Assembly (NCBI GenBank): GCA_019722365.1
Contig: JADFUC010000543.1
Span: forward strand, 248,001 to 312,000
Direction: 5' to 3'
Origin: Lithospermum erythrorhizon
Lineage: Eukaryota; Streptophyta; Magnoliopsida; Boraginales; Boraginaceae
Length of the DNA stretch: 64,000 nucleotides
Shown: positions 48,590-62,440 of the stretch, one piece after another
How positions within the stretch are numbered: position 1 is the first letter of the stretch
Layout: the number at the start of each line of letters is the position of its first letter
Made by a program: the position numbers and the translations under genes
Notes under the pieces: model-generated
The model's input: the letters and a program-made list of their open reading frames with translations, nothing else
The model's database searches: none
What the model was told of the DNA's origin: nothing

Positions 48590-50140
48590 GGTTTCAATAA
48601 CTTGATCCATATATGTGATTATTACATATAATGTAAAAAAGTACAGCTCTAGTCATTCGAAAGATGAATGAATTCAACTGAATGTAAATAACAATGTTTT
48701 GAGTTTGCGACTTCTCAGGATATATTTCTGATAACTGAAGTGGTTAGGTAAACACAAGATAAATATCACGCCTGTTTCGATGTCGATAATATTTGATGAA
48801 GCGAAGAAAATATATAAACTTAGAAAATTGAACTAACGAATTTTGAAGAAATAAATAGTAAATTTATAACTTTAATATTAAATTTTTCAAGGGCGGCTCC
48901 CTGTACTTTATTAAAGGATCATGAAATGATGAGAGACTAGGGGTAGATTGAAATATGAGGAAGGTTACGGGGAATTTGAAAGGTGTTAGATTTACTCAAT
49001 CACCCTAAAAAATAAAATTATCTTCATATCTTTTAAACACAATACATATCATAATTACTAATTGCTTAATGCAGTCCAATTAATTATCTTCTTCTTTTTC
49101 AATATTCTTTACCTTAATATTCTCCTTCTCTATTGTTATCTACCATATAATTGCAATTCACATTATGAGTATCTCATAAAAATCTGAGGATGCATTTGGT
49201 ATGAAGGAATATAATTTCAAGGTCTAGAGTGGAAAGCAATAGACATTGAAAGGAGATCATAAAAATAGAGCTATTTATTTTCAAAACTAAAAGGAACTAA
49301 TTATACGACAAGCTTTGCTCCAGTACAATTCGTATTCAACAATCACTTTTATATTAGTTTCTGTACAATTGATATAATATTAATTATTAAAATAATATAA
49401 TAAAAAGTGAATAATTGGATATATTAATAAGTGAAATAAGTATAATGTGACTTCTTCCCACATTAGATTATAATCTCTCATACATAAAGAAATTGATTTT
49501 TTGATTGGAGAAAAAATGGTTGGATTTATATTAAAAAAAGAATTTAATATTCTCTTGTTTTTTATGTCAAAAGAGCAAACTTATATGTTAACTTATTCTT
49601 CAAAAATTTAGAGGGCTTGAGAGTTGTTATCATTGGGCTTCAACTTTAGGAACTTCCTAATTGTCCTTCATTATATAGGATATGAGGAATTTTTGCAGCA
49701 TATTTAATTAAAACTTGTCAAACCTCTTAATAAGAAAGTAGTATAAATATATTAGCACATATATATATATATATATATTAGAGGGTATAAATGTAACAAA
49801 TTTTATTTATTTATTATAATAAATTACTATTAATATATTCATTTTAGTATATGTTTTTAAGTAATAAGTATTTATATTGCAATAATATATTAATTTTCAT
49901 ATAATATTGTAATATATTGACTTAAGATATGTTATAATATCTTGAAATATGATAGATGGTTTAAAATTAAATTTAATGTTAAATATTAATTCCAAAATAT
50001 ATCTATCACATATATTCTATAAATAGAAATTAAAATTATATATAAATATTAAATATCCCAATGTACGTCTTTTTTTCAGGTAGTTTGGTAATTTAAAATG
50101 AAAATACAGTGATAATGAGCCACCTGGTTTCTATTGCAAC
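48590..50140. other. AT-rich 3' flank and intergenic sequence
   Basis: The 3' UTR of the VPS13-like gene probably lies in the first 200 bases. A (TA)n run is at about 49758-49780. A possible DNA-element end is at 49188-49215 (see the findings). No gene. Confidence 0.45.
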
Positions 50141-50149
50141 TATAAATTG

Positions 50150-53100
50150 TGAAAAAAGCCAAACAACATACCTATACAATCATGCTACAAAATAACTTAC
50201 ACTTACATGTACACTCCCATACAACCACTTGGGCAAAAATCTTGCTCGATAATGGATAACTGCGCCATTTCCAGTTAAGCTTCTTTTTATACCAGCTGTT
50301 CCATCTTATCCAAAACTTTAAAATTCTACTGCTTCGTTATACCTCTTAAAACCCGCTATACTTGAGCTAATATACCTTTCATTCCGTTTCCCTCATGTCA
50401 ATATACAACATTTCTCTCTTAATTTCAACAACTTTTGTACCCTACAACACCTCAAGCAACCAATTCTTCTCCCAATCCCGGCTTATATTTACTATACGTA
50501 TTTAGCATACCAAAACAACCGTCTCAATCTTTCCGGAGAACTCTTTTTAAAAGACTAAATGAATTTTCTTGGCATTATGAGAACATGCACTTCAGGTCAC
50601 AATCAGGCATTCCATTTTGGATATTCTATCTTTTGTATCCAACTTACCCATATACAAAAGTCAAACCACAAAGCTATGCCTTGGAATATTCATGTTGTTC
50701 CAAATGAATGTTGCCCATCTCTTATTAGTTTCTTTGGATGCAATTACCCAAAGTATACATTTTTCGAAGAACGGAACCCAACATTTCCATATCTCATCAA
50801 CCTTATTCGTTATAGCCTGACAACTTGAAATATCTCCATTTCCACCTCCTACAGATTCTTTTCTTTTTATTGGTTCATTTTATATCAATAAAATTATGAT
50901 TCATTTACAACAAGTACTTTTCTTAACACATGAAACTCTTAACTATCTTATCATCAGAGGATCACTCCAAGCTTTTACCTTTTCCATCTCAATTGAAACT
51001 CTATGCTTTTTTATGCACAATCCAGTTATTATTACCTCCATATCAACTTCTCATTTAAACACATTTATGCTGGATAGATTTGCCTTTAAGGCTTACGTAC
51101 ATTGTTCATTTAGTTATATCCTTTTATTACAAATATCACGATCTTTTCACCATATTTCTTTGAATTCCAATCTTCATATTCTTGATTCAGAATCGCCTTC
51201 CTTTTTAGGTCTACATATATCATTGCATCAAACTTTTTTATACGGCTATCTAGACCTTTCTTGTCCCATAAAAATGGTCTTAACTTTCAGTATCTTCCCA
51301 AATACTTAAAGAAGATAAGACTAATTATTAGCCCCAATCATGCTGATACCTTTATCAAAACAGTTCCAATCAATTGTTTTCACTTTCATGTGAAATGACC
51401 TCATTTTTATCAATCTTAACAATGTATTTCCACCCAAGATTCTACAATCTTTAAACTACTCGTTCTTGCTAGATGTCAAAGGCCTTAAGTAGCAATTGGG
51501 ACTTAGCCTTGGGAATGCCATTCTGAACTCAACTTCCTCCGTCATAAATCCTCCCTTTCACCATCACGAGTTGGTTCGTGCTAATCTGAGGCTATCCAAA
51601 TGCATCTTGATCTTCTGACCAGAGATCTTGGATATGAAAACATACATTCTGACATGTTATGGGCCGATAATCTTTCATTGTAAGGGGTGTGGCACAACCA
51701 GTCAAAGACAAAGTGGTTTGCGTTCATTGCCTTGGTTAGCTTTCAGGTAGCAAAGAAACTCTTCACTACAACAGCCAATATCTTTTCCGCAGCCTCCCAT
51801 CCGGTTTTAAGAACTCCATAGCAAAACCGCCAGGCCCTAGGGGCTTTATCTTTCCCGTTGACCAAACAACCTTCTTTATTTCATCATCTCTGCGACAATA
51901 AGCAGCTGCTTTCTAATGTTCTTTTTTGGTAGAGATTCTTGATCCTTCAACACCTTGAGCATTTATACTAGGATCACGAGGTCGTCAAACAATCCCTTAT
52001 AAAACTTCACAGCTTCCGATGCTAAATGTTAACAGATGTCCTATTTTTGGATAACCGGGCTTCTGTGCACTCCGTCTACTCATAACTTCATGTCTTAATT
52101 GTGGAAGAATTTGGTGCAAATCATCTCCAAGTGCAATCCAAACAACTCTTGATTTCCCTATAAGATTCCTCATTAATTTGGGACATTGACTCTTCTCACA
52201 AGCTCTTTGATCCCAAATCTACTTGACAACATTACATGGAATCTTCATTACTACCTCCATGAAACTTCTACTTCATTCACTTATTGCTTAACTTCCAAAT
52301 AACTGGCCTCACAACCCCCAGGACTTATTTTGTTTAACCATCTTTCTATTTAAAATATCCATTTCATTCCCTTAAATAAACCCGTCTGACGCTTTGCTGC
52401 TTCCCTTGTCCCGCCGGGATGATTGTTCCAAAACTCATGAAACTTGAAGCTACGCCTCCTTTAATCTTCTCCTCCTATTGCTATACACATGGTTGCATGA
52501 TCCCCGGACCTTGAGGCTTCCAGATAGGAAAATACATTGAGAGTCAGCACACCACCCACCATAGTTCTCCAACTTCCTCAAGTAGTAAACTTGGAATAAA
52601 TACACTTTTTGCCTTGGGTCCTCCATCTCTAACCTCAACTACCAAAATGATCGGGGCGCCTCCCCATAGCCTCTCTTACTGTGAATACAATGGCGTCTCA
52701 TGAAAATCCAAGGCTTGTCCTTACGCTGCTTTATTACTACTAACAAGATCGGCCCTCTTTTTCCTTTTTATCCTCATGTTGTCACCATACACTATAGATA
52801 ACATATATTTCACTCAGTCACCTTTCTCTTAACATATTTGTTGACTCTTTTACACAATTACTTACAAAGGATCTGACAAACTAAATTCTACCCACTTTCC
52901 TGTTATGTGGTATTATGCACCTGAAGACCAATTGAAAGAAAAACACTTACTATACAACATCAAAATGCTTCTTACCTTCCTCAAGCATGGCCCCATACTA
53001 TACTATATTCACTTTATTTTACTAACCCATATTTTTGAGTAATGAGTTATTTAACCCTCTACATTCAATGAGAGGATCTATCTAGCAGGTGTGGAGGTGT

Positions 53101-54150
53101 TTCTAATCCCTAAGAACTTCTCGCATTTTGGTTCTCCTTCCCAAGGCCTTGCTGCTGGAGACTTTTCTTTTCTGCTCCACTGATTTACCTTATCTTTCTC
53201 ACCTCTATCACATTTCAGCCGGTAAACACGCACAAAATTCTTCATTATCTCTTTTGCCCGGCATATTACATTCGGAAACATAGCAGGCAATCAATACTTG
53301 TGACTATAGAGTCCTCAACGAAGCCATCATCATGGCACTCGGACAAACTTACCAATGCAGGTCTTACATCTATCTTACACACACTTTCACGGAGGTTCCA
53401 CCGCTCCTTTCTCCCAGGCTCTTCCTGTCTTCTTAAGCTTACGGGGAGGTTTGATCTTCCCCTTCGCCCCACAAATACCTTGAGGAGGCCAAGGTAGGAA
53501 ACATCCTTAGCCCTCATACTTTTCCATCCTCTTATCTTCTCCTTCCCAACCACTTTGTCTACACTTGGCCTTAAGACACATATGACAATTTCGGTCTTGT
53601 ACTATGTTTACATGTTTTTCAACAAACTAACTTACTCATATTCCAATATCATACAACCTCTCTGTACTCATCGCCAGCTTAACGCTTATTCGGCTCGCAG
53701 ATTCCATGATTATCTTAACAGATCCTGTATGGCGGTTTCATCATCTCGATGGATAATAAACAGCAAGGGTTTTCGACCCAACACTTGCCACTTTGCTAAC
53801 ATTTTCCATATTCCGGTGTTAGGGCTATCAGGCAATGATCAAATTAGGTGACCAAATGCATGACAATCCATTTCATCCTGAGCCCGCCCTTTAACCTGAC
53901 CTTTTCTGCGCCAAAAATTCATGGCACCTCGCCATTGCTTGATTGTACATTTCCTCGATTCAAATTTGAACACAAATAATCAGAATCCAATTTATACGTC
54001 TCAATTTTCCCCAAATTCTTCCATTATTTTTTCACAAAATTATTCATGGCATGAAGCTTGGGTTGATTACGTCACAAATCCAACCAAACTAGATTCATCA
54101 GATTTGTTTACTTGCATTCATTTAATAATGAATCTTTAATTCCAGGTGGC
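50150..54150 (-). mobile_element. Decayed L1-type LINE (non-LTR retrotransposon)
   Basis: Read on the minus strand with many frame changes, the order of LINE ORF2 is visible. The reverse-transcriptase segment at about 51850-51640 contains KAPRAW.F, then GVLKTGWEAAEKILAVVVKS, FFAT, KLTKAMNAN and MKDYRPIT, corresponding to the plant L1 KAPGPDGF...GKL...DYRPISC region. The zinc-binding RT-associated C-terminal region at about 50780-50560 reads WATFIWNNMNIPRHSFVV and KLDTKDRISKMECLI. The 5' part (about 52400-54150) is too decayed to assign domains. The element points left, so its 3' end is near 50150. Plus-strand open frames here (for example 50435-51309) are shadows. Confidence 0.8.
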
Positions 54151-55155
54151 GTATATGTCAAATGGGTATGGAGTAGTTGTTTGACTTCACCAAAAAACTT
54201 TATTCATTTACCTTTTCAACTTTAGACTTTCATAACTTTAAATTTAATTAATTTGGGGGTATCTTTACTTTGCGTTGGAAATTATATATCTTTGAAATTT
54301 AAATCAGAAAATAAGTAAAAGTAATAACTATGATAACTTCCATTAAGCCAACTCATGAGTCACAAAGTGGTGTCATGAATTTTTTGTTTTATGACAGAAA
54401 AATATTAGTATATTCTTCTCTTATGATTTTAAGTTATATATAATTTTATTTTCACATTTTTATTGAAATGATGTAATCCCCACTTGTGACTGATAATAGA
54501 ATTGCTAGTATGTTTAATGATTATATAACATGTATATTAATAATTTAACAGTGTTATGCATGTTTTATTTATAATGTTTAATAAATTATTTATCATTTAT
54601 TCTAGTATAAGATGTCAAACCATCTACCGATTTAGGATAAATCACTAAGACCTGTATGCAAGGTAAAACAATTACTACAAGTTGGAATCGAATAAAATTT
54701 AACTACCGAACTAAGTATGTAATCAATTCCAATTCGTTCCATTCCATTCATGCGTATCCAAATGCAACATTGGTATTAACATCACTATTATCCTATTAAC
54801 TATTTCAAAATGTTCATTCACTTAGGAGATACAAAGTTTGTTTTTATGTTTGTTAGCTCTAAATTAAGCCCTAATGATTTCTTGTTTCAATGTCCACTGT
54901 ATTTTGAAAAAAAATGAGTAAGCCTTAAATCTGCCAAAAAATAAATCAATTTATAATTGGCCATTAGTAATATAAAAATATGGTGTTACAAAAACCATTA
55001 TTATTAGTAACAAAAATATAGTGTTAAGCTCTCTAAAACCATTTTCTTGTCTAAAAGTTCTGCGAATTGTAAGTTGATCAGATGATGGATTCAGTGATTT
55101 TCAATTCAAATTACTGACGATAGTTTAGACCGTTAAAAATTTGTCCCCGAAAGTA
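54151..55155. other. AT-rich intergenic sequence
   Basis: No gene found. A possible DNA-element end at 54738-54766 is treated in the findings. Confidence 0.4.
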
Positions 55156-55164
55156 ATACAATTG

Positions 55165-55415
55165 TTGCATTGTAGTGTAATCCCATACTAACAAAACCGT
55201 TAAATTTGGATGAAAAAGTCAATGAGGAGTAATTTTGAGGCAAAATTATAATTCAAATGATATACTTTTAGAGCCAATATTATACGTAGCTTTCACTACA
55301 GTTCGTTATTCTGTTTATCTGAGTTCATTAAAATTTTAAATTTGCCTCAAAAGTATGCCTCATAGATTTTTCAATACAAGGTTTCGTTAGACTAGGACTA
55401 TCTTACCAGCAATGT
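55165..55415. repeat. Foldback (inverted-repeat) element, MITE-like
   Basis: The left arm (about 55189-55255: TAACAAAACCGTTAAATTTG, then ATGAGGAGTAATTTTGAGGC) and the right arm (about 55327-55389, read in reverse as TAACGAAACCTTGTATTG, then ATGAGGCATACTTTTGAGGC) are inverted copies about 60 bp long at roughly 75 percent identity. The loop is about 70 bp, with weaker pairing extending outward to about 55165 and 55415. It is non-coding and fits a miniature inverted-repeat element. Confidence 0.75.
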
Positions 55416-55419
55416 GTTC

Positions 55420-58400
55420 TAGAGGCTAATTTTGCTGCGTGTCCCCAATTAGAGGGTTAAACTGAAATTTGATGTTACTAATTGTGATCAAATCGACAAT
55501 TAACTCCAAAAGTTGCTAAAAAATGGAAATTTCTTTCAATAAGTGTTTCAAAAGTACCAAGCCTAAATATTTGCCAGTTTACACACTTCTCAAACCTCAA
55601 ACCACAGGTTTCTTTAATAAAGCTTGTTAGATGTGGAGAATGATAAGCGATTTTCCGCCACCCATGCCCACCTGAACACACATCTATCATATTAATCATA
55701 AGAACTTAATTTGAAAATAAAAGTATATATAATAAAAAGATAATAATAAAAGATAATACTTCTATTTTCATAACAAATTTTTGTGAAAATAAATGTAATA
55801 TTTTCCTTGCAATAATTCTTTTATCAACATCTATTTTAACATATGTGTTTAGAACACATTGCAGAAAAACCGTATTTGGAATTTCATGCCTCACTTTCTT
55901 CACCGCTATATTTAGGATCCACAAGTTTAGTTTGTACATGCAAACTCACATTTAATTGCACAATTTATATATAGTTATTACATGATGACATTGTAATCTA
56001 GCTAGCTAATTGATCTAGTTTTAGATCTTTAATTTTAGTTAGTTTATTATCCAATTGGTGGCCTTGAGGGTGATACATAAATACAAGGGTGATACATAAA
56101 TACAAAGTTTATACATGTTTAACATCAAAATGTTTATTAATTTGATGTAATCAATCATCCATCCATTAGGAATGAATATGTAATTATACAAACTATTAAT
56201 TAATGAAATTTATGACATGTGACATACATGATACATTTCATTGAGGGTGATCCAGACCTCGATCACCTATATTTCTCTCTACTCAATGAGCCTAAAGTTG
56301 CCCAAGTCTCTCAACATAAACAAGCTTGATGCACTTTCTTCTCAAAATATAACAAACAATTCAACATATATCATCATACTCCTAAATTAGTTTATCTTCG
56401 AATAATTGTGTCTGCAAGGTAGAAAAGAGCCAGCTCCAACTCTGTTATAGTCTCAATAAAATGATGATTTATTCAGTATCATCTAACCATAGTAATTCAG
56501 GTACCAACATGTTTCTTTTCCATGCTTAACATGATCTTTGCATGGTTGCTCAATTGCAACCACCAGAAGGCGATGGAGCAGCAGCGACAACGATGGAGTT
56601 ACGATTGTCTCCCGCTGCTTAAAATTATAGGGAGATTGATGAGATAAAATGGTGTACGCTGCCGACCCGTATGTTCAAGGCGGCAGCCTAGCTAGCTAGG
56701 TTATGTATTTTTTGTCTTTCTTATATAGTAGTAATATAGAAGATTGAGATTTATAATAACAAAATGCCAGCAGATCTTCTATTGTTGCCAGGATTATATG
56801 TGGCATAATATTATACATAAAATTAGAAGGATGCTATACTGGATTATATATTTATATATATGAAACCTTATACTATATGGGGTACGGAACTATACTATAT
56901 GTTTGGTCATGTATTGTACTGCTGATTACTCATTAATATATAGTACGTTTTACAGTAATAATTGTATTTGAATAATCTAATTTAATATATATATAAATTG
57001 TTTTGTTGCAGTTGTTTTGTTTAACTGATTGGGTCGGTCATACTAAAAACCTTAGGACGAACGATTTAAAAATTATTAATGTTTGAGAAAAGTGTAGACA
57101 ATATTTTTCATTAAAACTCTCTTCTTACGATCACTCATATTATAAAAATTTTCTGGTTAGATCATTCCGTCCAATTTCACCGTCTTTGATACTTTTACTC
57201 AACACAAACAAGATAAATTAGTCACTTCATTTTTAAAACAAAATTAACCCCCCTTCCCTCACCCATAATTAGTTCATACTAGGTTTTTAAGTGAAGAGTA
57301 ATAAACTATCATTTAACTAGTAAGTAGTAACCAGTTGCCCTAAATAAAGTCAATCGGTCACTTGGGGTTGACTTTAATAAAATCAAGATTTTCTCTTACA
57401 AACTATGATAAAAGTTTAAACCCTCAACAGATTTAAAGAATTACGCTATACATGCCCTTGAGCTATATACTTATGGGAGTTAAATCGCGGGGATATACCT
57501 CAGTGACGGTCTTAGTAATTCTCCATAAAATAACTCATACAGGTTGCTCTTGGGAGAAGTCAAATTACGCCCACGCGGAGGGCTGGTCGGAGATGCTCTT
57601 TGCTGGGACCCTTTCAAACTAGAACTTTTAATACTAGTTACTGTGCTGGTTTGATTCAAATGGACTAAATAGGTAAGTTGACGATCTTTGTGGAATGAAG
57701 GGAGCGAGTATTACCAACTTGATATTGACATATTTATGTCACTATTAAGTTATAATGGATATTTAATTTCCTCAAAATTTAGCTTTCTTAAATAATCTTT
57801 AAAATTAAATTTTGTAATTCAAAATGTTGATTGGGTAATAAGCAAGTTATTAAAATACCTGAATAGATTTATGATCACTCAACTATTATGTTATTAAGAT
57901 CAGATTTGGTATATACATATCATGATTTCAGTATGAGCTAAAGAAAATCTTTTAAGCACGTTCTCAAGCCAATAAAACCTTTGAATCATCCCACTTATGT
58001 GTACATATATAATAAAACAATCATTAAGCTTAACTTTATACTTGGGATTTCCGCTTAACTTCTATCTTATTTCCTGGGCTTGTTGATATGCGATGACGTT
58101 TGATGTATAATATATATTTTTCTTGTAGAAATCTGATCTTACAGGTGAGAAATTGAATCCACGAATCTATAAGTCTAATATATAAGGTTGGTGTTTGGGT
58201 AATGTTGAAATGGAGATGAGATGAGATGTAATGGAATAGAATGATGTTGATTTTGTTGATGCGTAGATAGTTGGCCAGGTTTTCATGGAAGATTATGTTG
58301 TCATGGCTGGTGGCACTCACGACACGTTGTATTAAGATATCTCTTTGCCAAGTGTCAAAGCAGTGACGAGGGGTTTTAGGATGTCTCGCTTGCATTAATC

Positions 58401-59425
58401 GAGTTATAAGTTTATGCAGAGATTTACATCTTGCAGGGATCTCAAAAGGAATATTAAGGGTGTTTTATTAAGGCAAATGTTGAAGTTATAGAAGGGGCTC
58501 ATATACCTGGAGGAAAACATCATTAACATATGACGAAACCCTACAAGACCTACATATTTAGAAGATCTGAGCACAAACTATTCTAGAGGCATTTACTATT
58601 GAAAGAAGAGTATATAGGCATTATTGAGTGTAGGTCAATTGGTGACATTCACTACTCTTCTAACTGAATGTACGGTTGTTACAACACATTGTTGTGACAA
58701 TCGTCAGAATCTTTCTTTTAAAGAGATTGTATTAAATTAAATGCTTTGGGATAGTATCGACAAGGGAAGTAACTATAGATAGAGGTTCTAGTCTTAAACT
58801 GGATTGAAGGTTAGTTAGAATTATCGAGGCAATTATCGTTTGCATAAGACCTATGACAACTTCCAAGAATAGTGGAAGTTTTCTCTTTCTAAAGATACAA
58901 ATCTTGATTGTGTTTTATTCTTTCAGTTACTTTATTGTGTCTTTAGTTAATGATCAGTCTCTTTATTTGATTGGGACATGCTATTCTTGAAGGAGTTCAC
59001 TTTTGATTTCATTGCTTAGTTTGGTATTTAATTAAAACAGATTGTTTTGGATTCATTCTACTGATAATCGTTACCCATTGTAGGTTGTTAAACCAAGCCC
59101 ATCCTAATGTAATTTGAGTATTAGTCAATTAACTCCACATACAAGGTAATGAAATATAATGATTGTTCAAATATAATATATATAATAATGAAATGTTATA
59201 TGTTATATGGCACAAAATCATTAAAATATAATAATGTGTTTAGTAACTATATTCATCTGTGCTATACTTTCATTTTTAATTTGTCTACCCCTGGGCTACT
59301 TTCAAATTAGGTACGCCCTCGAGGTTAGAATCGTCATCCAACATGTATATACTTGATAGATCAGTTTGTGAAACCACTATTTAAAGCCATAAAACCCCGG
59401 CAGTTTGACTAAATAAATGACAGAA
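55420..59425. other. AT-rich intergenic sequence, no supported gene
   Basis: Contains a 19-bp tandem repeat at 56068-56105 and many T- and A-rich stretches. A 119-codon minus-strand frame at 58036-58395 has no family features and AT-driven composition, so I do not call it. I see no RNA gene. Confidence 0.4.
56068..56105 (+). repeat. Perfect 19-bp tandem repeat, two copies
   Basis: GGGTGATACATAAATACAA is repeated head to tail at 56068-56086 and 56087-56105 without mismatch. Confidence 0.98.
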
Positions 59426-59429
59426 AACC

Positions 59430-61060
59430 GGACATTTAAGTTTTAACCATCGTGGCATTCTAGCCAAACCAAACATAAATAACATCACAGTAACCCAAAA
59501 CACAAAATGTACCTTACAGTTCCAACATTTTCAAACCAAAATAAAACAACTGTTTACATCAAGAACTAAAATAGAAAACAAGAGCTTTGCCGAGGGATCT
59601 AGCCACCCGTTAAGCTCACCTAAATGGAATCAAGCGCCGCCTTTCAAATGGAAGCTTCGGACTACATAAATCAGAGGAAGAATGGTGGCTGGCAGCTTTT
59701 AGTGAAGCGGATCACCGGATGATAACACGGTGAAATATACTCGGCACTATCTACTACCACTGATCAATGTCATTATCAATCTATATTTATCTCGAACATA
59801 CTAGCAGATACTCGCCGAAACAACGGCACACCTCGTAGCGACGGTAACCAGCGCGCAACTTCACGAAATAACAATAACTCATCGACCGTACTATATACCC
59901 ATAGTAAATGGCAGCAAATTGAAATCACTTAACTGTCCTCCGATCTGACAACTCCCAAATTAGATAACAACTGCGCTTTTCCGGCAACTGCTGGAAATAA
60001 CTCAATACTAACTACGCCCCACTTTGGCGAGCTCGCACCGGCTCAAGCAACATCTCAACATCACCGCTTCCCCACACCATCTCAGGCACAACGCTGCTTG
60101 ATCTCAATGTATCCTATATACGCTTTGCAATTCCCAAACCGTACAAAGCACCGCCTAACGAGATGCAGAATGCTTCCAGGCGCATGGGATGCAGGCTACT
60201 TACAATACAGGACCTTTGAAGATTTTTCACTACTGAAACACATGGGGTTCTTGTCTCCTCTAATCTTCCCCAAATCAGAGTTTGCAGTTCTGCTGCACAC
60301 AAGCCAGTTTTGTCAGTGTCTTCTCAAAATGAATTTTCCATACATTAACATCAGCAAAGGTAATTCTTGGCGGTGAGTAATCCCCCACACGGGCTAATTA
60401 CTGCGGCGCCCTCGCATCGTCAGTCTAATTAATCCAGGTACACTTCAATAATATAGAAATTTAAACTTGTTTTAAAATACCCATTCTTTTCTTCATTCTA
60501 ATCTACAGGTTCATGAAGTCTCTGGTTTGACTAGTTACTATAATGACCTCAGTTTCTGACTTAATTCAATAACTCCCTACGTCACAATTCAAATTTCCTA
60601 ACATTCTCGACTAAATTGCCTTTATATAAACCATTCTCAGTCACAAGTCTGGAATTAGGTTCATACCAAGAAATTCAGATCAATTAATTCTTTGACACTG
60701 GGATATAATTACATGATTATCATGCAGGGGAAATCAATGGACTTTAGTTCACTACAGGCAAATTATAAATCATTCTTATAGTTCTATATTCTGATTTGGA
60801 CTGATGACTAATTCGACAATAGACATCTGATTTCAGGAATCAAACAAGGACTACACAAGATCAGTGATATAAAATTCTTACTGAGCAATGTTTTGATCTG
60901 AACCAACTAATAAGATCAAATTGAATGGCCAATTCGATTCTCAAAAAGTCAACAAAGTTCAAGTGTTGGGTTCACAAAATGCTCAAATATTTTGCCTTTT
61001 GCACTCAAAGCCTCAGAGGGACTTCCAGCTCGTGGGTGGGAATTTATCAAAAAATGGGAG
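59430..61060. mobile_element. Degenerate LTR-like repeat, copy C
   Basis: Shares the left block with copies A and B (GCCGAGGGATCTAGCCACCC at about 59589-59608, then ATCAAGCGCCGCC) and, further right, the aaaagtcaac motif (about 60945) and a purine-rich A/G segment (about 61045-61065). Composition is higher in GC than its flanks. No pol domain. The open frame at 60098-60376 shows no family features and is not called. Confidence 0.4.
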
Positions 61061-62440
61061 GAAATGGACTATCTTAAGTTCTTCAGGATACAAATAATTT
61101 CTCATTTCAGGGTTTAGGGTATTCTGATATAAATCAATTGTTATTATACTGTTAACAATGTATTTATTATGAAAATTATGATGACAGAATATTTTCTAAT
61201 GAGTATGAGATATTATAATTTTATAAACTCTTAAATGCTATTAATTTAAATATATTAATATGCTTTAAAGTAATATCATCTAATTATCAAATTCTATTGG
61301 ATATATTAATATCAGTTTCTTTAGTTACTGAAAAATATATTATGTTAAACTAAAATAAAATATATTCTGTTTCAAAATATTATATTTACATATTACATGA
61401 AAGTAATATATTATTTTCTATACAAAACTTTCTACTAATTCTTTAAATGTCTGACTTTATGACAGAATATATTAAAATTTATTTTATCGATTATTTGTAA
61501 TAAAAAAAATCTATAATTAATAATTTATATTACTTGATATATATTTTAACTTCTTCTTTATCCTTGTTAATATTTAAACTTGTGTAAGATAGAACCATTT
61601 GATTCTCTCTTAACACCCAAAACAAAACTCTGATTGATTATTCAAAGCTAACACTCTTCTATTAATTCATTTGATTACCTTCAAATTCATTTCTTCACAC
61701 CAAGCACTTATCCTCTAGTCTTTACCTTCTAACCAGTAGGCCAATTTCATGTTCTCTTTTTTTTTTCTTTCATCTTTTTATGTACACGATGGTCTCAGGT
61801 ATGGTGACTAGTTAATTATTTATGCTATACCAGACTCTAGCAACTAATTCTTAAATTTATGTATTTGAAGCTAGTTACTATAATAATTACATAACAGGGT
61901 TATGTTTGTAATATAATGCATCATTTTATTCTATTTATTATCTTAATTTAAGGATCATTATTCTTCTTCGAAAACCAGAATAAATTCCATAATTCAATTC
62001 ATAAATAGTTTAAATTTACTTCTATATAGAGTACGTATTAGATGAGCAATGAATAAAATCACAGGTGATTAAAGACCGATTTGTTATCGATTCAAATCTT
62101 CCTCTTTATTTCTCGAAATGCCGATTGGAATTTATTTATCCCCTTACAGATTCGTTTATAATATGATAAATTTGTTTAAATATGAAGCAAACATAGTATT
62201 TCTCTTTTTGCATCTGGAGGCCACAACATGGAATAAATAGAATCTCTATATTAAATAATTTTTCTTGTAACTAAATGAATAATTATATAAATTTAAAAAT
62301 CAGTTTCATTCAAATATATATTCGAAGATTCATTTAGGTTTGTTGCAAAAAAATAAACATTCATTTAGAAATTGTAATTCTCCACGACATTTCTTGAGCA
62401 AAATCATCGATCAACTCTTAGTAACTAATTTTCTCCAAAA
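61061..62440. other. Very AT-rich intergenic sequence
   Basis: No coding frame or repeat recognised. Confidence 0.45.

Noticed and set aside
50435..51309. Plus-strand open frames of 67-137 codons
   Set aside because: They are antisense shadows of the decayed LINE, whose recognisable protein reads on the minus strand.
56520..56700. GC-richer patch with inverted segments, considered as a microRNA precursor
   Set aside because: I could not find a convincing long stem or a known microRNA sequence by eye.
58036..58395. 119-codon minus-strand open frame
   Set aside because: AT-driven composition, no splice or family features, and no similarity I recognise.
60098..60376. 92-codon plus frame
   Set aside because: It lies inside LTR-like copy C and shows no protein features.
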